Assembly: GCA_035550775.1 (NCBI GenBank)
Contig: DASZOO010000025.1
Span: 1-5,023 of the forward strand
Direction of reading: 5' to 3'
DNA from: JAOUEA01 sp035550775
Lineage (GTDB): Bacteria > Actinomycetota > UBA4738 > HRBIN12
DNA: 5,023 bases
Positions 1-5,023 of the stretch are shown here, piece after piece. The position numbers and the translations under genes were made by a program. Position 1 is the stretch's first letter. Each line of letters starts with the position of its first letter. The notes beneath the pieces were generated by a model. The model worked only from the letters and a program-made list of their open reading frames with translations. It was not told where the DNA came from and did no database searches.

Positions 1-41
1 TCCTTGTTGCCTTCGCGGAAGTCGTAGACGTACTTGGTCAC
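1..41 (-). CDS. ppdK: Pyruvate, phosphate dikinase, N-terminal fragment (cut by window edge)
   Basis: Only the first 13 codons lie in the window; they read (M)TKYVYDFREGNK, with GTG as start. This closely matches the conserved N-terminus of pyruvate, phosphate dikinases, which typically begin (M)xKYVYxFxEGNKDMKxLLGGKGANL. The family is cytoplasmic and interconverts pyruvate + ATP + phosphate with phosphoenolpyruvate + AMP + pyrophosphate through a phosphohistidine swivelling domain. None of the catalytic parts are visible here. The start is supported by a GGAGG Shine-Dalgarno at 48-52, six bases upstream of the GTG. An ATG at 44-46 is followed at once by a stop and cannot be the start. The gene is divergent from the small Lys-rich gene. 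The assignment rests on a short but distinctive peptide. Confidence 0.8.
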   Translation of the reverse strand, partial: MTKYVYDFREGNK

Positions 42-69
42 GGCATGCCTCCGGCACGGGGGTCGACGC

Positions 70-81
70 GGTTCGGGAACC
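70..81. repeat. 12-bp palindrome (GGTTC-GG-GAACC), possible operator of ppdK
   Basis: Five-base arms GGTTC (70-74) and GAACC (77-81) flank a GG centre. The element sits just downstream of the candidate ppdK -10 and overlaps its predicted start site, a position typical of repressor operators. The arms are short, so chance occurrence in GC-rich DNA is a real possibility. Confidence 0.3.
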
Positions 82-84
82 ACC

Positions 85-90
85 AGTCTA
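85..90 (-). promoter_or_regulatory. Candidate -10 element for ppdK
   Basis: On the minus strand this reads TAGACT, a good match to the TAnnnT form of actinobacterial -10 hexamers. Transcription would start near position 78 and give a leader of about 37 nt before the GTG at 41, which leaves room for the GGAGG site. No recognisable TTGAC-like -35 lies 16-19 bases further upstream, so the call rests on the -10 and spacing only. Confidence 0.35.
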
Positions 91-149
91 CGGCGACGAG
101 GCGACGGGCCTCGGAGGGCGACGTCTCATGCGGGGGCTCGCGGCTGGGG

Positions 150-155
150 TAGGCT
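150..155 (+). promoter_or_regulatory. Candidate -10 element for the small basic-protein gene
   Basis: Reads TAGGCT in a GGGGTAGGCTCAA context, which resembles -10 elements of high-GC actinobacteria (TAnnnT). The predicted transcript would start near 162, giving a leader of about 26 nt with GAGGA at 176-180 ahead of the ATG at 188. The -35 region is not recognisable. Confidence 0.35.
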
Positions 156-187
156 CAACCGGTCAGCCGTCTTGCGAGGAGCGATCG

Positions 188-328
188 ATGGCGCACGCGA
201 AGGACAAGGGCGGGAAGGACAAACACGTCAAGAAGAAGGCCCAGCACTCCATCAAGGAGAAGCGCGCCGCCAAGAAGCTGAAGAAGGGCTCGACTCAGCG
301 TTCCACGGGCCTCCAACTACCCGAGTAG
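188..328 (+). CDS. Small lysine-rich basic protein (46 aa), function unknown
   Basis: This encodes 46 residues, 13 of them Lys, with a central IKEKRAAKKLKK stretch at residues 22-33. There are no cysteines, no membrane segment and no signal peptide, so it is presumably cytoplasmic. Small proteins carrying a T/S-[IL]-K-E-K-R-A-A-K-K-type motif recur in actinobacteria as uncharacterised proteins; that is recollection, not a search. The charge would suit nucleic-acid or ribosome contact, but nothing shows this directly. I chose the ATG at 188 because GAGGA at 176-180 sits seven bases upstream. An in-frame ATG at 128 would add 20 residues of different character (Gly/Ser rich, with a Cys), has no clear ribosome site and lies upstream of the candidate -10. 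The gene is divergent from ppdK and converges on the sigma-partner gene, with only 12 bp between the stops. Confidence 0.75.
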   Translation: MAHAKDKGGKDKHVKKKAQHSIKEKRAAKKLKKGSTQRSTGLQLPE

Positions 329-340
329 CCGGATGGCCAT

Positions 341-1873
341 TCAGTCGCAGGGCTGACGCACGATCGGCCCGTCGACCCTGCTCAACAGCGTCCAGGTCCC
401 ATCGGTGGACTCGTAACGAGCCCCGTTCGGGCCGGTGAGCACAATCGTGCCGATATCGCCGTCCGGGATCTCGTCCGCCGGAACCCATCCGTTGCCGAAG
501 ACGATCGCTCTGCCGTCCCAGAAACTGCCGTCGAAGTCGACGAGCCAGTCCAGGCCGCAATGCGGCACCTCGAACCTGTATGCGACGCCCTCCTCGGCCT
601 GGCCCGAGCGCGGCCAGAAGCGGTAGCCGCGTTCGTCGCTGACGAACTCGGTTCGATAGTCATCGCGGGTGGGCGGCGGCAGATCGACCGGTTGCCGGGC
701 AACGTCGAACTCCATCGAGTCGAGGATCCTCCAGACCGCCGATGATCTGGCCGGGTCCCGATAGGCATCCTCGCCCATGGCGACGAAGGCATAGAAGGCT
801 CGTCCAGACACCGGGTCTCGGAAGGGGATCCACCAGGCTCGGAGAGCCTCGATCCTCAGCGAGATGCCGTCCACGCACGCGCGATCGTCGGCCCCACAGC
901 CGGCATCCGGGCCGAAGCGAGGCGGTCGATCCTCATACGAGGAGGACCGTGGGGCCCGATCCTCCTGGACCGTCAGCAGCACGTCACCAGGGCCGATGTC
1001 GGCGATCGCATGCCCGGGGAGATACGCATCGGTCGGCGCCGCGCCTCCAGGGCGAAGCGGGAACGTGCCGATCGAGAGGATCTCCCGGGGGTCGGTGAGG
1101 ATCGGAGTGAGGCTCTCCTCCGCGAGCGTCCAACCCGACGGATACTCCAGCGAGACCCCACGCCCGAGATCGACGAAGGCGATCCTGGGTGCGACCGCGG
1201 CTGGATCCGGACGGGTCTCGGTGAGACGCACGCCCTGCGCGACGCGCATCGCCTCGTCCAGCACTTCCTCACTCGTGTCCGGGCCATGCCACAGATAGAC
1301 ACGGACGCAGCCGGTCGCGCCGCAGACCATCCCGTCCCGCCACGTCCAGCCGGCGTTGGCCGTGTCCTTCCGGCCGGCGCCGAGGACGAGCCTCGTCGGC
1401 TGCGACGAGCCGGACCCGGCGAACGGATCGACGAGCACGATCACGTCGGAGTCGGCGACGTCCGGCGGGAGGGACGACGCCACGAACTGCACGCCCCGCA
1501 GGTCTGCAGCCGAGTCCGTGACCAGGATCGTGCGCAGGTCATCGGCCCTGTCGAGAGGCCCCCCTACGGTGTGCGTCGCGAAGGCCCGCCAACCGTCTGG
1601 CACCGGCATCGTCCACGGGAAATCGGGTGACATGAACGCCTCTCGATCGGCCGTGGCGGGCTCCCTCCCAGCATCCTTGCCGAGCTGCGTCGCCGCCAAC
1701 CCCGCAGCCCCGAGGAAGACCGACGCCGTGGCGATCGAGGCGCAGACCACGCCTATCCGTCGGCGAGCACCCCGACGCATCACCCGGCCCGGGTCCGGAA
1801 GGTTCGGCCTGATGGTGGTCACCGCTCCGTCGAGGACGGCGCCCAACCGTTCGTCCCGCTCGTCCGTTCTCAT
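341..1873 (-). CDS. Single-pass membrane protein, putative anti-sigma factor/sensor for the adjacent ECF sigma factor (510 aa)
   Basis: A 39-residue charged N-terminus ending in an Arg cluster (RRGARRR, 33-39) precedes one membrane segment at about 40-64. About 445 residues then lie outside the cell by the positive-inside rule. The outer part reads as three modules: A (about 85-220), B (about 232-392, with YPSGW at 244-248) and C (about 405-510, with HCGLDWLVDFDGSFW starting at 438). Six outer cysteines occur as C184/C189, C326/C333 and C439/C509, which suits disulfides. The ATG overlaps the sigma stop by four bases, and AAGGAG at 1882-1887 gives a strong ribosome site, so the two are translationally coupled. 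This layout is what is known for membrane anti-sigma factors. However, there is no HxxxCxxC zinc motif and the inner part is very short, so the anti-sigma role is inferred from position and topology. A sigma-controlled envelope sensor is the alternative. Confidence 0.75.
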   Translation of the reverse strand: MRTDERDERLGAVLDGAVTTIRPNLPDPGRVMRRGARRRIGVVCASIATASVFLGAAGLAATQLGKDAGREPATADREAFMSPDFPWTMPVPDGWRAFATHTVGGPLDRADDLRTILVTDSAADLRGVQFVASSLPPDVADSDVIVLVDPFAGSGSSQPTRLVLGAGRKDTANAGWTWRDGMVCGATGCVRVYLWHGPDTSEEVLDEAMRVAQGVRLTETRPDPAAVAPRIAFVDLGRGVSLEYPSGWTLAEESLTPILTDPREILSIGTFPLRPGGAAPTDAYLPGHAIADIGPGDVLLTVQEDRAPRSSSYEDRPPRFGPDAGCGADDRACVDGISLRIEALRAWWIPFRDPVSGRAFYAFVAMGEDAYRDPARSSAVWRILDSMEFDVARQPVDLPPPTRDDYRTEFVSDERGYRFWPRSGQAEEGVAYRFEVPHCGLDWLVDFDGSFWDGRAIVFGNGWVPADEIPDGDIGTIVLTGPNGARYESTDGTWTLLSRVDGPIVRQPCD

Positions 1874-2364
1874 CGGTCGTTCTCCTTCACGGCGAGGCGC
1901 TCGCGCAGCGCCTCCCGTCCCCGCATCAGGTGCACGCGCACCGTGCTCGGCTTCAAGCCGAGCATCTCGGCGACGTCGTCGGTCTCGAAGCCGGCCCAGT
2001 CACGCAACGCGACCGCCTGCCGTTGGCGGAGCGAGATGAGCGCGAGCGCCGCGAACACCTCCTGCCGGTCGAGGGCCGCGCTCGCATCATCACGTCCAGC
2101 AGGACGCTCGGTGACCGAGCCGACGACCTCGCGCCTGGAGCGCCTCAGGCGCTTCGAGCTCAGCCGCATCGCGGTCGTGTAGAGGTAGCCGCCCGCGTGG
2201 TCGTCGTCGTGCATCTGATGCCACCTCGGCCACAATCGCGAGAACGCCTCGGCGGCGATCTCCTCCGCGGCGGCCGGATCGAGCGTCACGAGCGTGCAGG
2301 CACGGACGATCTGCCCGTATCGAGCACGGAAGAACCGCTCGAAGCCATCACGGTCGGCCACCAC
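1870..2364 (-). CDS. ECF (sigma-70 family, SigE-like) RNA polymerase sigma factor, 164 aa
   Basis: Region 2 spans about residues 7-75. It includes FERFFRARYGQIVRAC, the AAEEIAAEAFSRLWPRW helix and GGYLYTTAMRLSSKRLRR, the part that contacts core polymerase and the -10. Region 4 spans about 100-156, with a helix-turn-helix FETDDVAEMLGLKPSTVRVHLMRGREAL that reads the -35. At 164 aa it has the usual ECF length, with no C-terminal extension and no region 1.1 or 3. It directs RNA polymerase to a small regulon, usually in response to an envelope or stress signal. The start is the GTG at 2362-2364; a second GTG follows at once (2359-2361) and could be used instead. Upstream there is only a weak GGGA, so the message may be leaderless. 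It overlaps the downstream membrane protein gene by four bases, the classic sigma/anti-sigma arrangement. Confidence 0.92.
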   Translation of the reverse strand: MVADRDGFERFFRARYGQIVRACTLVTLDPAAAEEIAAEAFSRLWPRWHQMHDDDHAGGYLYTTAMRLSSKRLRRSRREVVGSVTERPAGRDDASAALDRQEVFAALALISLRQRQAVALRDWAGFETDDVAEMLGLKPSTVRVHLMRGREALRERLAVKENDR

Positions 2365-2370
2365 ACCGTT

Positions 2371-2398
2371 CTATCCCGAGGGACGTCGGGGCGTTTAC
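2371..2398 (-). promoter_or_regulatory. Candidate ECF-type promoter of the sigma factor operon
   Basis: On the minus strand GTAAAC (2393-2398, with the AAC typical of ECF -35 elements) is followed after 16 bases by GGATAG (2371-2376). A start seven bases past the -10 would fall on the GTG start codon itself, implying a leaderless message, which fits the poor Shine-Dalgarno. Self-regulation is common for ECF operons. The match is by eye and the motif is short, so confidence is low. Confidence 0.3.
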
Positions 2399-2407
2399 AT
2401 CCCGAGG
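2373..2407. repeat. 9-bp direct repeat ATCCCGAGG, two copies 26 bp apart
   Basis: Exact copies lie at 2373-2381 and 2399-2407 in the sigma upstream region. The right copy is embedded in the palindrome and the left one covers the upstream edge of the candidate -10. The start-to-start distance of 26 bp is about two and a half helical turns. Possible paired binding half-sites, but unproven. Confidence 0.4.
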
Positions 2408-2411
2408 ATGT
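2397..2411. repeat. Palindrome ACATCC-CGA-GGATGT upstream of the sigma gene
   Basis: Perfect six-base arms (2397-2402 and 2406-2411) flank a three-base centre. The symmetry extends imperfectly to ten-base arms (2393-2402 against 2406-2415, 8 of 10 matching). It lies in the 70-bp gap between the dehydrogenase stop and the sigma start and overlaps the candidate -35. It could be a dimeric regulator site or a weak RNA hairpin. It has no T-run after it on the minus strand, so it is not a standard intrinsic terminator. Confidence 0.45.
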
Positions 2412-2434
2412 TCACGTCGACGGCTGTGCCCGTT

Positions 2435-3496
2435 TCACCGGCGCACGAGCCGGAAGATGGCCCTCCCGGACGTGAAGTAGAGCCGGCCTTGGGCGTCGGC
2501 CTCCATCGAGAGCACCCGGCCGTTCGCACGGAAGACCACCCGTTGATGCCGCACCCCGCGCCTCGAGCCGTTGAGCACGACGCGCCGGATCTGCCGCGTG
2601 TTGTAGGCCCCGAAGAACAGCGCCCCCTCGCTGCGGGCACCGAGCTCGCAGCCGTCGCAGAACGCGAGGCCGGTCGGGGCGATCGGCGGCGAGTACCAGC
2701 GGACGGGCATCACGGGACGACGCCCGTTGCGGTTCGTGTTCCGGGGCGACCGGCCGCGACAGGACCACGACGGCCCCCAGCCGTAATTCCCACCGTGGAC
2801 GACCCGGTTCAGCTCGTCGTTGCAGTCCGGGCCGTTGTCGGTCAGCCACAGCCGGCCGGTCTCGGGATCCACGTCGCTCCCCCACGGGTTGCGGAACCCC
2901 CGGGCCCAGATGCGCGACGGTCCGGCCGCGGAGCCGTCGGGATCGAGCCGCAGGACCTTGCCACGGACGCTCGTTCGCGATTGCGCGGCGCGCTCGTCGC
3001 CCGCGTCGCCGACCGTGACCCACAGCGTGCCGTCGGGTCCGAACAGGATGCGCCCGCCGTCGTGCAGGGCGCCGGCCCGGGCGCGCGAGGAGAAGATCAC
3101 GCGGTGCGAGACGACCTTCCCTCGCCGCAGGCGCAACCGCGCGATCTGGTCGAACAAGCCACCGTGCAGCCCACGGGTCGCGTACACGTAGACCGCCGGC
3201 ACGTCGGGGAACCGAGGATGCACCGCGATGCCGAGCGGGCCCTGAGCGAACGACCCGTCCACGTGCGGGATGCGCCAGACTCGCCTGGTTCGCCGCTCGC
3301 CCGGTCGAGCCACCCTGACCTCGCCGCGGGTCTTCTCCACGAACCAGATCCGTCCACGCCCGTCGAACGTGAACGCCACGGCGTCGTCGAGCCCGCGGAC
3401 GATCCGTTGGGCCCGGATCTCCGCCGCGGCCGGGCCGGCCGACACCGCCGCGATCACCACCACAGCGACCACGACGGCCGACACGCTGCTTCGCAC
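2435..3496 (-). CDS. Exported PQQ-dependent glucose/sorbosone dehydrogenase-family protein (353 aa)
   Basis: The family folds as a six-bladed beta-propeller that binds pyrroloquinoline quinone and Ca2+ and oxidises aldose sugars outside the cytoplasm. Visible family motifs, in order: GPLGIAVHPRFPD (86-98), LHDGGRILFGPDGTLWVTVGD (starting at 144; H145 is the likely catalytic base), GKVLRLDPDG (179-188), WARGFRNPWG (197-206), NELN-like CNDELN (225-230) with HGGNYGWG after it, and PTGLAFCDGC (274-283). A signal peptide occupies residues 1-25, ending GPAAA|E, with no lipobox, so the protein is secreted or periplasm-like. The GTG start at 3494-3496 lies ten bases after the lipoprotein stop, with a weak GGGTCGGGG ribosome site, which suggests translation coupled to that gene. 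Four cysteines (225, 246, 280, 283) could form disulfides. The true substrate is unknown; non-enzymatic propellers of this fold exist. Confidence 0.88.
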   Translation of the reverse strand: MRSSVSAVVVAVVVIAAVSAGPAAAEIRAQRIVRGLDDAVAFTFDGRGRIWFVEKTRGEVRVARPGERRTRRVWRIPHVDGSFAQGPLGIAVHPRFPDVPAVYVYATRGLHGGLFDQIARLRLRRGKVVSHRVIFSSRARAGALHDGGRILFGPDGTLWVTVGDAGDERAAQSRTSVRGKVLRLDPDGSAAGPSRIWARGFRNPWGSDVDPETGRLWLTDNGPDCNDELNRVVHGGNYGWGPSWSCRGRSPRNTNRNGRRPVMPVRWYSPPIAPTGLAFCDGCELGARSEGALFFGAYNTRQIRRVVLNGSRRGVRHQRVVFRANGRVLSMEADAQGRLYFTSGRAIFRLVRR

Positions 3497-3506
3497 GGCC
3501 CCGACC

Positions 3507-4877
3507 CTAGCGCTCAGCGGGCGGCACGAGCTCGGGATCGGTCGCGAGGATCAACGAGACCCGTGGGGCCACGGACGACCGGCCGATGCGCCCGGGCGTG
3601 CCTTCCGCGTCGAGCCATGCTCGGAGGGCCCCGGCGAACGCGTCGGCGTCTGCCTGCGTGTCCCAGGCGGTCGCGAACATCACGATCGCGTCACGGCCGT
3701 CGGTGAACGCCCGGTAGATCCCGCCGTCCCATCCCGCCGAAGCCGCCTCGGCGGTGGTGTCGCCGAGCCGCAGGGCCAGCATCGCCTGGAGCCACGCTTC
3801 CCCGACCTGCATCACGTCGAGGTCTCCCCACCCGGGGCCGAGATCGGACGCCAGGTCGGGCACGTCCACCCGGCTCGGCCGGTCCGACGGATATCGCTCG
3901 GGATGCAGGATCTGCTCGGTGGTGATCGGGAACGCCCGCAGCGCGGCGTTGACCTCGGCGATGCCGCCCCTCGACTCGAGCTCGGTGACGAAGGCCTGGC
4001 CGGCCGTGTAGGGCCACAGCTGGAGGTCGAACATGAACGGCGGCACACCCTCGGGCGCGCCTCCCCCACCGTCGAGCCCGGAGTAGTCGCCGTCGGCGGG
4101 CGGGAACTCGAACAGCACCTGGGTCGAGAAGAACTGCGCGCTGCCCTCCACGGCCCCGAGCGTCGCCTGGAACGCGTCGTCCCTGCACGTCGCCGCGATG
4201 GGGTCGATCCGCTCGAGGTCGAAGTGCTGGTCGTCGATCGCATGCGTGAGCTCGTGGGCCAGGGTGAGCCGTTCGAACAGGCCGATGTCGCCGTCGGAGC
4301 GATACACGAGCTCGCCGTCGAGCGGGTTGTAGAAGCCGATCACTTGACCGGTCTGGAACGCGAGCAGCGCCTCACGGATCGTGACGTCGCGCGGGATCAC
4401 CCCGATCGTCTGCCAGGCCACCGTGCGCCGGTCGTAGAACTCCTTGGGATAGGTCTCGTCGAAGGCACCTCGGAGCTTCGCGGCGATCTCGTCGGCACTG
4501 ACCGGCTGCACGGCGACGCGCTGTTCGAACTCGAGCCCTCGTACCTGCTCGACCTGCGATTCGACCTCGGCGACGTCGCCCGGGGTCTCGGGCGGCGCGC
4601 CGTCGTCGTCGGTCGAGGTGGGGGTCGGCGCCACACACAGCTCGCGCATCGCGCCCCTGGCGCCCGCCCTGCCCGTCATGACCGGCTCGACTCCGAGCGT
4701 GATCCCCCTGGAGGGCTCCTCCGACGACCCCGCGCCGCCGGACGCCGAGGGCGATGCGGGAGCCCCCGTCGGGCTCGGCGAGCCGAACTCGATGCGGATG
4801 CCGTCGCCGGTGCACGCCATCGCGACCGACGCCACAGCGGCGACCGCGACCACCGCGACCAACCTATGGCGGATCAC
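3507..4877 (-). CDS. Lipoprotein with zincin-type metallopeptidase motif HELTH (456 aa)
   Basis: The start is the GTG at 4875-4877. GAGG lies five bases upstream, and a lipoprotein signal peptide begins here: RHR, a hydrophobic run, then the lipobox VAMAC with lipidated Cys22. A further upstream frame would put 24 polar residues ahead of the signal. A Pro/Ser/Gly-rich linker (about 32-56) follows. The core has TLAHELTHAIDDQHFDL: H208, E209 and H212 form the HExxH zinc/catalytic motif. E244 in GAVEGSAQF, 32 residues on, is a plausible third ligand of gluzincin type. A conserved GFYNPLDGELVY strand precedes it, and the C-terminal AGWDGGIYRAF / ATAWDTQADADAF part (381-416) matches my recollection of uncharacterised actinobacterial and Chloroflexi relatives. 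Predicted to be an extracytoplasmic, membrane-tethered peptidase with unknown substrate. It overlaps the upstream membrane protein by four bases (GTGA) and is followed by the dehydrogenase after 10 bp. Confidence 0.85.
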   Translation of the reverse strand: MIRHRLVAVVAVAAVASVAMACTGDGIRIEFGSPSPTGAPASPSASGGAGSSEEPSRGITLGVEPVMTGRAGARGAMRELCVAPTPTSTDDDGAPPETPGDVAEVESQVEQVRGLEFEQRVAVQPVSADEIAAKLRGAFDETYPKEFYDRRTVAWQTIGVIPRDVTIREALLAFQTGQVIGFYNPLDGELVYRSDGDIGLFERLTLAHELTHAIDDQHFDLERIDPIAATCRDDAFQATLGAVEGSAQFFSTQVLFEFPPADGDYSGLDGGGGAPEGVPPFMFDLQLWPYTAGQAFVTELESRGGIAEVNAALRAFPITTEQILHPERYPSDRPSRVDVPDLASDLGPGWGDLDVMQVGEAWLQAMLALRLGDTTAEAASAGWDGGIYRAFTDGRDAIVMFATAWDTQADADAFAGALRAWLDAEGTPGRIGRSSVAPRVSLILATDPELVPPAER

Positions 4878-5023
4878 GATCGCCTCGGGAGCACGACGCT
4901 CACCACCGCGAGCACGACCGCCCCCGCCGAGAGCGCGATCGAGGCCCACAGCAGCCCCGTCTCACGAAGGAACTCACGGGCGGCGAGGCCGAGGAGCAAG
5001 GCGGCGGCGAGCATGACGACGAA
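4874..5023 (-). CDS. C-terminal end of a hydrophobic membrane protein (partial, 49 codons)
   Basis: An open frame enters from the right edge and ends at TGA 4874-4876, sharing four bases (GTGA) with the lipoprotein start. The 49 visible residues contain two hydrophobic stretches, about 1-14 (FVVMLAAALLLGLAA) and 24-44 (LLWASIALSAGAVVLAVVSVV). A short polar link, REFLRETG, joins them, and the protein ends in LPRRS. This is the pattern of a two-helix C-terminus of an integral membrane protein with a basic cytoplasmic tail. The family cannot be identified from this fragment. The tight overlap says it is co-translated with the lipoprotein peptidase, and possibly works with it at the membrane. An internal ATG at codon 4 could be a start of a small protein, but the frame stays open to the edge. 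Confidence 0.6.
   Translation of the reverse strand, partial: FVVMLAAALLLGLAAREFLRETGLLWASIALSAGAVVLAVVSVVLPRRS

Larger units (their letters stand above)
42..187. promoter_or_regulatory. Divergent intergenic control region between ppdK and the small basic-protein gene
   Basis: This 146-bp stretch separates two divergently read genes, each with its own Shine-Dalgarno (48-52 for ppdK, 176-180 for the plus-strand gene), so it must hold both promoters. It contains one actinobacterial-type -10 candidate in each direction (listed separately) and a 12-bp palindrome at 70-81. I see no convincing -35 hexamer on either strand. Reading frames run through part of it on the plus strand, but they lack a ribosome site at their upstream starts and look non-coding. 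Confidence 0.6.

Noticed and set aside
34..438. Plus-strand open frame overlapping the small gene in another frame
   Set aside because: Composition is random (Arg/Gly rich), it starts inside the ppdK coding end and runs into the 3' end of the sigma-partner gene; the 188-328 frame has the ribosome site and motif.
1757..1873. Zinc anti-sigma (ZAS) domain in the sigma partner N-terminus
   Set aside because: No histidine or cysteine occurs in the first 39 residues; the only nearby Cys (C44) is inside the membrane segment.
1010..2039. Plus-strand open frames of about 200 codons opposite the sigma partner
   Set aside because: Arg/Ser/Pro-rich translations antisense to a coherent protein; explained by codon bias of the minus-strand gene.
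2397..2411. Palindrome as an intrinsic terminator of the dehydrogenase gene
   Set aside because: Only a six-base stem, and no run of T follows on the minus strand.
2294..3706. Long plus-strand open frame (470 codons) opposite the dehydrogenase
   Set aside because: It is antisense to two genes with clear family motifs, is full of Arg/Pro/Gly/Asp as expected for a GC-rich shadow frame, and has no recognisable domain or ribosome site.
4878..4949. Longer start for the lipoprotein gene (24 extra residues)
   Set aside because: It would bury the lipoprotein signal peptide behind a polar Gly/Arg-rich stretch and overlap deeply with the upstream membrane protein; GTG at 4875-4877 gives a clean signal peptide and a GAGG site.
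1..5023. Mobile elements, tRNA/rRNA genes, CRISPR arrays
   Set aside because: No transposase or integrase reading frame, no terminal inverted repeats, no regularly spaced repeats and no cloverleaf-like segment were seen; base composition looks uniform across the window.

Overview
The window is high-GC throughout. Codons carry strong G/C third-position bias, GTG starts are frequent (four of the five starts on the minus strand), and shadow reading frames are long. The gene content also fits a high-GC actinobacterium: a SigE-like ECF sigma factor with a membrane-anchored partner, a zincin lipoprotein with a low-complexity linker, a tiny Lys-rich protein with a KEKRAAKK motif, and the start of pyruvate phosphate dikinase. 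I would guess a deep-branching or environmental actinomycete rather than Streptomyces. That is an inference from family content, not from a marker gene.

Layout, left to right. Positions 1-41 (minus) hold the first 13 codons of a pyruvate phosphate dikinase. A divergent control region at 42-187 serves that gene and a small plus-strand gene (188-328) for a 46-residue basic protein. All remaining genes are on the minus strand and read right to left: the C-terminus of a hydrophobic membrane protein (4874-5023, cut by the window edge), a lipoprotein with an HELTH zinc-peptidase motif (3507-4877), an exported PQQ-type glucose/sorbosone dehydrogenase (2435-3496), an ECF sigma factor (1870-2364), and a one-pass membrane protein with a large extracytoplasmic part (341-1873), which is the likely anti-sigma or sensor partner. 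No stretch over 300 bases lacks a gene.

The minus-strand genes form two tightly coupled blocks. In the first, the membrane protein overlaps the lipoprotein by 4 nt (GTGA), and the dehydrogenase starts 10 nt after the lipoprotein stop. In the second, the sigma factor overlaps its partner by 4 nt (ATGA). The blocks are separated by 70 bp containing a palindrome, a 9-bp direct repeat and a possible ECF-type promoter. The first block builds cell-envelope or exported proteins and the second looks like an envelope-signal regulatory pair. Whether the sigma factor controls the first block cannot be read from this window. The sigma partner is the most interesting item: it lacks the classical zinc anti-sigma motif, and its outer part looks like two diverged tandem copies of one fold plus a third Cys-containing module.
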